Source: Chloroflexota bacterium (lineage in GTDB: Bacteria; Chloroflexota; Dehalococcoidia; UBA1127; JACQUN01). Taken from it: a stretch of DNA of 7,015 bases. The position numbers were made by a program, and so were the translations under genes. Below, one piece after another: positions 1 to 5,026 of the stretch (positions are counted from its first letter, which is position 1; the number at the start of each line of letters is the position of its first letter). The DNA lies in the NCBI GenBank assembly GCA_016210285.1, contig JACQUN010000025.1, positions 1 to 7,015 on the forward strand, in the 5' to 3' direction. Under the pieces are notes generated by a model that saw only the letters and a list, made by a program, of their open reading frames with translations, had not been told where the DNA came from and made no database searches.

Positions 1-182
1 AGGTGGAGCCGCAGGCCCAGTCCCTGCTCCAGATGGCCATGAAGCAGTTCCAGCTTTCGGCCAGGGCCTTCCACCGGATACTGAAGCTCAGCCGCACCAT
101 AGCGGACCTGGCGGGTGCGGAGCACATTGGCGCTGCCCACCTGGCGGAGGCGCTGCAGTACCGGCCGCGGGTGCTGGGATGA
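1..182 (+). CDS. comM: ComM/YifB-type Mg-chelatase-like AAA+ ATPase, C-terminal end only
   Basis: Only the last 59 codons are in the window (frame starting at base 3, stop TGA 180-182). The visible peptide has the hallmark C-terminal helical region of the family: [20 protein letters not shown], then a D-L-A-G segment, then [11 protein letters not shown] close to the end. This closely resembles the ComM/YifB ending, where an S-x-R-x-x-x-R-I-L-K-x-x-R-T-I-A-D-L motif is followed by an H-[IL]-x-E-A-[IL]-Q-Y-R motif. ComM-type proteins are hexameric AAA+ helicases; in naturally transformable bacteria ComM helps branch migration during integration of incoming DNA. The AAA+ core lies upstream, outside the window. 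The stop overlaps the start of the next ORF (ATGA, 179-182). Two further degenerate copies of this gene end lie downstream at 664-753 and 1285-1375, so the present 3' end may itself be an acquired one. Confidence 0.85.
   Translation, partial: VEPQAQSLLQMAMKQFQLSARAFHRILKLSRTIADLAGAEHIGAAHLAEALQYRPRVLG
93..182 (+). repeat. comM 3'-end repeat, copy 1 (in the gene)
   Basis: This is the reference copy of a roughly 90-base sequence found three times in the first 1.4 kb. It runs from the Arg codon before Thr-Ile-Ala-Asp-Leu to the comM stop. By hand alignment it matches copy 2 at 73 of 90 positions and copy 3 at 65 of 90, after removing one extra G from copy 3. The best conserved part of all three is the stretch coding for A-H-L-A-E-A-L-Q. 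Confidence 0.85.
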
Positions 183-403
183 TAAAACCCCTATACGTGA
201 GCCGACATGCCAGGCGGAGGATGCACCGCCACGGGATTTCCGAAGAAGACATCATAGCTGTTTTGAGTCACCCAGACCAATTGTTGGAGAGCGTCAAGGG
301 GCGGAGGAATGCTGTTAGAATGGTGGAGGGACGGCTCATACGGGTCACCTACCCTGTTTGTTGGGCAAGGAAGAGCAACGCCGAACTGTTGTGGTCACTG
401 TAA
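179..403 (+). CDS. DUF4258-type small protein, putative toxin, C-terminus frameshifted
   Basis: A 74-residue ORF. Its N-terminal part has the DUF4258 pattern: V-S-R-H-A-R-R-R-M near residues 7-15, [12 protein letters not shown] near 18-29, and a basic G-R-L-I-R-V-T-Y strand near 51-58. These proteins are small, basic, often paired with a second small gene, and suspected to be RelE-like toxins; the activity is not established. After the V-T-Y strand the frame runs into an atypical tail (V-C-W-A-R-K-S-N). In the next frame, bases 367-423 encode [16 protein letters not shown], the usual ending of the family. A one-base loss (or two-base gain) near 351-370 would explain this. The ATG overlaps the comM stop as ATGA and has no clear Shine-Dalgarno sequence, so translation is probably coupled to comM. 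The gene is likely damaged, unless the shift is a sequencing error or is recoded. Confidence 0.7.
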   Translation: MIKPLYVSRHARRRMHRHGISEEDIIAVLSHPDQLLESVKGRRNAVRMVEGRLIRVTYPVCWARKSNAELLWSL

Positions 404-435
404 CCCCCAGGCGAAGACCATAGGCAGGAGGAAGC

Positions 436-657
436 ATGAAGATTGAATATGACAAGGAAGTGGACGCTCTGTATATCCTGCTCAGGGATGTGAAGCCCGC
501 TGACACCATGGATGTGGAAGAGGGTGTGACCATTGACTTGGATGAGGAAGGCCACATTGTTGGCATCGAAATCCTGGATGCTACTGAGAGGCTGGGGCTG
601 ACGTCGCTTCTTAACGTTAGCATTGAAAACATGCCGCTCGATAAGGTTCCCTTGTAA
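436..657 (+). CDS. DUF2283 family small protein, putative antitoxin partner
   Basis: A 73-residue acidic protein. It starts M-K-I-E-Y-D-K-E-V-D-A-L-Y-I, continues with an acidic V-E-E-G-V-T-I-D-L-D-E-E-G strand pair, and then has G-I-E-I-L-D-A near residues 43-49. This is the typical DUF2283 layout at full length. From memory, DUF2283 genes often sit next to DUF4258 genes; the pairing of a basic and an acidic small protein is what one expects of a type II toxin-antitoxin couple, but the family's biochemistry is not known. A strong Shine-Dalgarno AGGAGG (426-431) lies four bases before the ATG. If the upstream frameshift is repaired, its stop (421-423) falls just before this site, so the two genes would form a tight two-gene operon. 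The downstream comM-end repeat starts seven bases after the stop. Confidence 0.8.
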   Translation: MKIEYDKEVDALYILLRDVKPADTMDVEEGVTIDLDEEGHIVGIEILDATERLGLTSLLNVSIENMPLDKVPL

Positions 658-663
658 GATACT

Positions 664-753
664 CATACCATCGCAGACCTGGCAGGCGTAGAGCACATGG
701 GCGCTGCCCACCTGGCCGAGGCGCTGCAGTACCGCCAGCGCGGGCTGGGGTAG
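664..753 (+). repeat. comM 3'-end repeat, copy 2 (orphan fragment)
   Basis: The sequence reads, in one open frame, as H-T-I-A-D-L-A-G-V-E-H followed by [13 protein letters not shown] and a TAG stop at 751-753. It is thus a second comM C-terminus without the rest of the gene. It begins seven bases after the DUF2283 stop. It differs from copy 1 at 17 of 90 positions, ten of them third codon positions, which suggests divergence while still part of a working comM. The 13 bases 662-674 are identical to 1283-1295 at the head of copy 3. The frame has no start codon at its head, so no protein is expected. Confidence 0.85.
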
Positions 754-807
754 GGTCCCGAATGATACAATGACTGGTAAGGCATCCCACGCAAGAGAGA
801 AGAGACC
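754..807 (+). promoter_or_regulatory. Probable hicBA promoter, extended -10 type
   Basis: The 54 bases between repeat copy 2 and hicB contain TGATACAAT (763-771), which fits an extended -10 element (TG-N-TACAAT). No good -35 is seen. A purine-rich stretch at about 796-804 before the ATG can serve as ribosome binding site. HicB proteins commonly repress their own promoter, but no clear palindrome is visible here. Confidence 0.4.
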
Positions 808-1071
808 ATGAAGCTGTACAAATTACCCTTTGTGATGCATGAGCCCAATGAGCATGGCGAGGGTAAGTACATGGCGGAGATTCCAGTCCTTCCAGGCTGC
901 CGTGCATGGGGAGACACGGCCGCAGAGGCTCTGGAGAATCTCCAGAGTGTAGCCACAGCGTTCATTGAGTCCTACAGAGACAAAGGGGATTCTCTTCCTC
1001 CAGACGTTGAAGCAGCGGGCCAGGAGGTAGTCGGCACGCGCACTTTGAGCGAGGTGCTAGTCGCAGTTTGA
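808..1071 (+). CDS. hicB: HicB family antitoxin
   Basis: An 87-residue protein with the HicB fold signature: a first strand (K-L-P-F-V-M-H near residues 5-11), then E-G-K-Y-M-A-E-I-P-V-L-P-G-C with the conserved P-x-L-P-G-C turn at about 26-31, then G-D-T-A-A-E-A-L-E-N-L and a long helix (A-T-A-F-I-E-S-Y) ending in G-D-S-L-P-P. HicB is the antitoxin of a type II system: its partly degraded RNase H-like domain binds and blocks HicA and usually represses the operon. No separate C-terminal DNA-binding domain is evident; the tail after residue 65 is short. The order here is antitoxin first, with the stop overlapping the hicA start. The gene lies in the second cassette, between repeat copies 2 and 3. 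Confidence 0.85.
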   Translation: MKLYKLPFVMHEPNEHGEGKYMAEIPVLPGCRAWGDTAAEALENLQSVATAFIESYRDKGDSLPPDVEAAGQEVVGTRTLSEVLVAV

Positions 1072-1277
1072 CCTGCAGAGAACTGATTCGCAAGCTGCGG
1101 CGATTGGGCTGTGAACTTGACCGAAGAGCCAAAGGCGATCATGAAATCTGGATAAACATCTCCACCCATGCGAGGACAACAATCCCCAACTGGGGCAGGA
1201 AAGATCTCAAGGCAGGTACAATCAGCGCGATCCTGCGCGACCCGGGGATTCCCAGAGACGAGTTTGAGCGGGTATAG
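1068..1277 (+). CDS. hicA: HicA family mRNA interferase toxin
   Basis: A 69-residue protein of normal HicA length. It begins with (M)T-C-R-E-L-I-R-K-L-R-R-L-G-C, the usual first helix, then has R-R-A-K-G-D-H-E-I-W with the conserved His at residue 25, then T-I-P-N-W-G and the closing D-L-K-A-G-T-I-S-A-I-L-R-D motif. HicA is a double-stranded-RNA-binding-like RNase that cuts mRNA; the histidine is its catalytic residue. All key positions appear intact. The proposed start is TTG at 1068, overlapping the hicB stop (TTGA, 1068-1071). No ATG lies nearby and the first helix begins immediately, so a coupled TTG start is the best choice. Repeat copy 3 starts eight bases after the stop. Confidence 0.85.
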   Translation: MTCRELIRKLRRLGCELDRRAKGDHEIWINISTHARTTIPNWGRKDLKAGTISAILRDPGIPRDEFERV

Positions 1278-1284
1278 GGTCTCT

Positions 1285-1375
1285 CATACCATCGCCGACC
1301 TGGCCGGGGGCCGAGACCATCACGGTCGCCCACCTGGCCGAGGCGCTGCAGCACCGACGGCGTGGGCTGGTGTAG
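1285..1375 (+). repeat. comM 3'-end repeat, copy 3 (orphan, frameshifted)
   Basis: A third comM C-terminus: H-T-I-A-D-L-A-G, then after removing one base from the G run at 1306-1310, [14 protein letters not shown] and a basic tail ending at TAG 1373-1375. With one G removed it matches copy 2 at 72 of 90 positions and copy 1 at 65 of 90. The one-base insertion shows it no longer codes. It is the copy closest to the transcription terminator, which suggests it may be the original end of comM, displaced by later insertions (inference). Confidence 0.8.
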
Positions 1376-1414
1376 GGGTGAGCAGGGGGTGAGCACTGGA
1401 TGCGTGAGAGCTGC

Positions 1415-1458
1415 TGAGGCCTGTCACCTACACCTTGGCGACAGGCCTCATGTTTTTT
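1415..1458 (+). terminator. Rho-independent terminator of the comM/TA region
   Basis: A perfect 11-bp inverted repeat, TGAGGCCTGTC (1415-1425) and GACAGGCCTCA (1440-1450), has a 14-base loop that can pair two more bases. It is followed by TGTTTTTT (1451-1458). The T run is on the plus strand, so it ends transcripts from comM and the cassettes, facing convergent mutS. No T run is present on the mutS side. Confidence 0.9.
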
Positions 1459-1492
1459 CGAGCCGACTCTTGCCTGGAAAGGGGAGGAGGCC

Positions 1493-4096
1493 CTAGCCAC
1501 CGGGAGTGGAGCTATCCGCCAACTCCTGAGCCTTTTTCTGAAGCTCGTAGAGCTTGTTGAGGGCTTCGAGCGGGGTCAGGGAGTTGATGTCCAGCTTCGC
1601 CACCTCTTCCAGCACAGGCGGGAACACTGGAGGGAAGAGGGCGAGCTGCTGGGCAGCGGCGCTCTTGGCGGTGGCGGTGCGCCGTAACGCTCCATCCCCC
1701 TTGGCCTGGACCTCCAGCTCCCGCAGCACCTCCCAGGCCCTGTGGATGACCGGCCTCGGGAGTCCCGCAAGCTGCGCCACGTGGACGCCGTAGCTGCGGT
1801 CCGCGCCCCCTGGGACGATGCGGTGGAGGAAGATGACCCGGCTACCCTCCTCTGTCACCGCCACGTTGTAGTTGCGTACCCGAGGCAGGGTGCGCGCCAG
1901 GCCGGTGAGCTCGTGGTAGTGGGTGGCAAAGAGCGTCTTGCAGCCCAGACGGGGATGGTTATGGATATACTCTGCCACCGCGCGGGCGATGGCCAGGCCG
2001 TCGTAGGTGCTGGTCCCCCGCCCGATCTCGTCCAGGATGATGAGGGAGCGTGGCGTCGCGTGGTTCAGTATCTGCGCCGTCTCCACCATCTCCACCATGA
2101 AGGTGGACTTCCCTGTGGTCAGGTCGTCGTGAAGGCCCACGCGGGTGAAGACCCGGTCCACCAGCCCGATGGATGCGGCGTCTGCAGGGACGAAGCTCCC
2201 CATCTGAGCTATGAGGACGATGAGGGCCACCTGACGGATGTATGTGGACTTCCCCGACATGTTCGGTCCGGTGAGCACGACAAGCTGGCCTTCCTCTGGA
2301 GAGAGGACCGTGTCGTTGGGTACGAAGGTGCCTGGTGGCAGTGCCCGCTCCACCACGGGGTGGCGCCCGGCCTTGATCTCGATTCGGTCCCCTTCAGTCA
2401 AGACGGGACGCACATAGCCGTATCGGGATGCGACCTCCCCCAGGGCGCAGAAAACGTCCACCTGGGCCAGAGCGTCCGCGGTGGCCAGGATGCGCGGCGC
2501 CTCCTCTCCCACCTGCCGGCACACCTGCCGGAAGAGGGCGCCTTCCAGCTCCGCCATTCGCTCCTGGGCGTTGAGGACAAGGGACTCGTACTCCTTCAGA
2601 TCCGGGGTGATGAACCGCTCGGCATTGACCAGGGTCTGGCGGCGCAGGTAGTCGGCGGGCACGCGGGAGAGGTTGGGCTTGGTCACCTCGATGTAGTAGC
2701 CGAAGACCTTGTTGTATCCTACCTTCAGGGAGCCGATGCCGGATCGCTCCCGCTCCTTGCGCTCCAGGCCGGCGATGTATGCCCGCGCATTGCGGGCTGC
2801 CAGGCGCAGCTCGTCCAGTTCCTGGGAGAAGCCCTCTTTGATGACCCCACCCTCTCCCACTGGGGTGGCTGACTCCTCCTCCAGCGCCCTGGTGATGAGC
2901 CCGACCACCTCGGCGCAGGGATGCAGGCGCTCCCGGAGCCAGCCTGCTGCAGCAGGGTCCTCGGCCAACACCGCCACGATCTCTGGCACGACTGCGAGGC
3001 TGTGACCCAGGGCGACCACCTCCCGGGCCGTGGCGACGCAGCTTTTGGTGCGGTTCACCAGCCGCTCCAGGTCGCCGACGCGGGCAAGGGCCGCCACCGT
3101 CCGCTCCCGCCGGATGGAGCTGCGGAAGAACCACTCCACGGTGTCCAGGCGCTGTTGAAGCTCTGCCAGGTCCAGGAGAGGCTGGCCCAGCCAGCGCCTC
3201 AGAAGGCGTCCCCCCATAGGGGTGCGTGTCCGGTCGAGGACGTGGAGAAGGGATGCTCCACTGCTGGAAGGGCGGCTGCCCTGGAAGATCTCCAGGTTGC
3301 GTCGGGTCTGGGGGTCCAGGGTCATGTAGTGTTGTAGGGAAGAGGTGCGCAATGAGGCAAGCTGGCCCAGCGCGGCGCGCTGGGTCTCCCGCAGGTAGTG
3401 GAGGATGGCCCCGGCGGCGCGGACTGCCAGGGGAAGCCCGGCACACCCGTACCCCTCCAGGGTCGCCACGCCAAAGTGCTCGAGCAACGTCTCCCGGGCC
3501 ATCTCGGAGTCGAAGGCAGAAGGGGGGAGCCGCGTCACGGCGGCGATGCCCTCTGCGCCGGGGGGCGGTTCGGCGTCCTCCGAGATGAGGAGCTCCGCCG
3601 GGGCCAGGCGCTCCAGCTCCATGGGGAGATGCACCAGGCTGAGCTGCGCCGTGGCGAACTCCGAGGTTGTGATGTCCGCGTAGGCCAGACCTGCCTCATC
3701 GCCTGCCACTACCACAGCGGCCAGGTAGTTGTTCGCCTTCTGCTCCAGGAGGGTGGGCTCCACCACGGTGCCAGGGGTCACCACCCGCACCACCTCCCGC
3801 TGGACGAGGCCCTTGGAGGCGGCGGGATCGCTGACCTGCTCGCAGAGGGCTACCTTGTACCCCTTGCGAATAAGGCGGGCCAGGTACGTGTCCAGGGCGT
3901 GGTAGGGCACCCCGGCCATGGGGATCCGCGTCCCTTTCCCCATCTCCCGGGAGGTCAGGGTGATCTCCAGCTCCCGCGCCATGATCCGGGCATCCTCGTC
4001 GAAGGTCTCGTAGAAGTCACCCAGGCGGAAGAGGACAATGGCGTTGGGGAACTGCTTCTTGACGCGCAGGTACTGCCGGCGGATAGGGGTTGTCAT
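1493..4096 (-). CDS. mutS: DNA mismatch repair ATPase MutS
   Basis: A full-length MutS (867 residues from the ATG; E. coli has 853), which binds mismatches and recruits MutL. Numbering from the ATG, the N-terminal domain has the mismatch-wedging Phe-Tyr-Glu at 28-30 in L-G-D-F-Y-E. The connector, core and clamp domains follow, with the family motif G-Y-N-K-V-F-G-Y-Y-I-E-V. The ATPase domain has Walker A GPNMSGKST (about 610-618), D-D-L-T-T-G-K-S-T-F-M-V-E-M, Walker B L-I-I-L-D-E (Asp 689, Glu 690) and F-A-T-H-Y-H-E-L. Near the C-terminus, Q-Q-L-A-L-F (about 816-821) fits the sliding-clamp-binding consensus, followed by the conserved L-T-P-L-E-A-L helix. A GTG six bases upstream (4102) is possible, but GGAGAAGG lies too close to it and better spaced for the ATG. 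Stop is TAG at 1493-1495. No mutL is adjacent in this window. The long ORFs overlapping it on both strands are codon-bias shadows. Confidence 0.98.
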   Translation of the reverse strand: MTTPIRRQYLRVKKQFPNAIVLFRLGDFYETFDEDARIMARELEITLTSREMGKGTRIPMAGVPYHALDTYLARLIRKGYKVALCEQVSDPAASKGLVQREVVRVVTPGTVVEPTLLEQKANNYLAAVVVAGDEAGLAYADITTSEFATAQLSLVHLPMELERLAPAELLISEDAEPPPGAEGIAAVTRLPPSAFDSEMARETLLEHFGVATLEGYGCAGLPLAVRAAGAILHYLRETQRAALGQLASLRTSSLQHYMTLDPQTRRNLEIFQGSRPSSSGASLLHVLDRTRTPMGGRLLRRWLGQPLLDLAELQQRLDTVEWFFRSSIRRERTVAALARVGDLERLVNRTKSCVATAREVVALGHSLAVVPEIVAVLAEDPAAAGWLRERLHPCAEVVGLITRALEEESATPVGEGGVIKEGFSQELDELRLAARNARAYIAGLERKERERSGIGSLKVGYNKVFGYYIEVTKPNLSRVPADYLRRQTLVNAERFITPDLKEYESLVLNAQERMAELEGALFRQVCRQVGEEAPRILATADALAQVDVFCALGEVASRYGYVRPVLTEGDRIEIKAGRHPVVERALPPGTFVPNDTVLSPEEGQLVVLTGPNMSGKSTYIRQVALIVLIAQMGSFVPADAASIGLVDRVFTRVGLHDDLTTGKSTFMVEMVETAQILNHATPRSLIILDEIGRGTSTYDGLAIARAVAEYIHNHPRLGCKTLFATHYHELTGLARTLPRVRNYNVAVTEEGSRVIFLHRIVPGGADRSYGVHVAQLAGLPRPVIHRAWEVLRELEVQAKGDGALRRTATAKSAAAQQLALFPPVFPPVLEEVAKLDINSLTPLEALNKLYELQKKAQELADSSTPGG

Positions 4097-4239
4097 AGCC
4101 ACCCTTCTCCAGGGGCGTTGCTGGGGCCGCTCGGGCGCCCCAGGCTGGCTTCATGGGAATTGTAGCAAAAAAGGTGTGAAGGCGGGAACGCTTTCGTGGT
4201 AGCATATCTTTTCGTGACGTTCCAGCGAAGGAGAGGCCC
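4097..4239. promoter_or_regulatory. Divergent mutS / npdG promoter region
   Basis: For mutS (minus strand), the reverse complement of 4159-4167 reads TGCTACAAT, an extended -10 of the same form as the one before hicB; the -35 is weak. On the npdG side, CTTTCGTG (4191-4198) recurs as CTTTTCGTG (4208-4216) and is enclosed by an inverted repeat GGAACG (4185-4190) / CGTTCC (4218-4223). This could be an operator, but nothing identifies its regulator. npdG has a well-placed GGAG about six bases before its ATG. Confidence 0.45.
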
Positions 4240-4890
4240 ATGCTGCTTGCTTTTGTTGGGGGAACAGGGCCAGAAGGCCGCGGCCTGGCGCTGCGCCTGG
4301 CCCTGGTGGGGCACGAGGTCATCATCGGCTCACGAGAGGGCGCCCGCGCCGAGGCCGCCGCTCAGGAGCTCAGGGCCAAGGCCGCCGGGGCAGTGATCAC
4401 AGGGACGGAGAACAGCGACGCTGCCCGCCTGGCCTCCGTCGTCTTCGTCACGGTGCCCTACGAGGGGCACAAGGCCATCCTGCAGAGCCTGCGGGAGCAG
4501 CTCCGGGGCAAGATCGTGGTGGACGTGGTCGCGCCCCTGGCCTTCCCCAAGGGGCGTCCTCGGGCCCTGCCGGTGGAGGAGGGGTCCGCCGCCCAGCAGG
4601 CTCAGCAGGCGCTCCCTGAGAGCCGGGTCGTGGCGGCCTTCCACCACATCAGCGCGGTGGACCTCCTGGTCACTGACCGCCCCATTGAGTGCGACGTGTT
4701 GTTCTGCTCCGACGACCAGGAGGCCAAGCGGACGGTCATGCCCCTGGCTGACGCCATCCACGGCGCCCGTGCGGTGGATGCCGGCGGCCTGGAGTGCGCC
4801 CGGTATCTGGAGGAGTTCACCGCGCTGCTCCTGAACATCAACCGGGTCTACAAAGGCAAGCGGTCCATGCTGAGGATCACGGGTCTCTGA
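4240..4890 (+). CDS. npdG: NADPH-dependent F420 reductase (F420H2:NADP oxidoreductase)
   Basis: A 216-residue protein of normal length for the NpdG/Fno family, which transfers hydride between NADP(H) and deazaflavin coenzyme F420 in the cytosol. The N-terminus has the Rossmann motif F-V-G-G-T-G-P-E-G-R-G-L-A (residues 5-17), then G-H-E-V-I-I-G-S-R (24-32), where the Ser-Arg pair is expected to hold the NADP 2'-phosphate. V-F-V-T-V-P-Y and K-I-V-V-D-V-V-A-P-L follow, as in the family, and the C-terminal half has A-F-H-H-I-S-A and the closing L-L-N-I-N-R-V-Y-K helix. The start is supported by GGAG six bases upstream. It is apparently transcribed alone, divergent from mutS. Its presence implies that the host makes or takes up F420. 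A related NADP-binding oxidoreductase of the F420-independent kind is the main alternative. Confidence 0.85.
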   Translation: MLLAFVGGTGPEGRGLALRLALVGHEVIIGSREGARAEAAAQELRAKAAGAVITGTENSDAARLASVVFVTVPYEGHKAILQSLREQLRGKIVVDVVAPLAFPKGRPRALPVEEGSAAQQAQQALPESRVVAAFHHISAVDLLVTDRPIECDVLFCSDDQEAKRTVMPLADAIHGARAVDAGGLECARYLEEFTALLLNINRVYKGKRSMLRITGL

Positions 4891-4911
4891 TGCGGCCCCT
4901 TCAGGCGTTGC

Positions 4912-4953
4912 CGCTGGTGTGGTGCGCCGCATCCCGGGGCGGTTCCACCAGCG
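4912..4953 (+). terminator. GC-rich hairpin after npdG, possible terminator
   Basis: The inverted repeat CGCTGGTG (4912-4919) / CACCAGCG (4946-4953) encloses an inner CCGC/GCGG pair. It lies 21 bases after the npdG stop. No T run follows, so this is at most a factor-dependent or weak terminator. Confidence 0.3.
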
Positions 4954-4983
4954 TGCAGCCCTGTGAAGCCTCCTGTAGCCCCC

Positions 4984-5012
4984 TTGAAAGATGGGGAAGG
5001 GTGCATTAGTCT
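4984..5012 (+). promoter_or_regulatory. Weak candidate promoter of the CDF gene
   Basis: TTGAAA (4984-4989) and TAGTCT (5007-5012) are separated by 17 bases. The -35 is good, the -10 poor. A transcript starting near 5019 would leave room for the GGAAAGG site before GTG 5039 but almost none before TTG 5027. Confidence 0.3.
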
Positions 5013-5026
5013 GATACTCGGAAGCC

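Noticed and set aside
664..1375. Integron-type gene cassette array with attC sites
   Set aside because: The spacing resembles an integron, but the repeats are coding fragments of comM in the same orientation and lack the imperfect palindrome and core sites of attC. No integron integrase is present.
93..1375. CRISPR-like array
   Set aside because: Only three degenerate ~90-base units occur, and the intervals of about 480-530 bases contain genes. Nothing resembles repeat-spacer units.
1376..1397. Short tandem GGGTGAGCA-like duplication after copy 3
   Set aside because: Two G-rich units of about nine bases; too short and simple to mean anything by itself.
1742..2872. Long plus-strand open frame (376 codons) inside mutS
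   Set aside because: It is antisense to a fully supported mutS. Its translation shows no family motif and is the typical GC-wobble shadow. The same holds for the frames at 2394-3446 (-), 3398-4165 (+) and 4330-5268 (-).
4102..4102. GTG at 4102 as mutS start
   Set aside because: The purine-rich site would be only about four bases away. ATG 4096 has better spacing and the same downstream protein.
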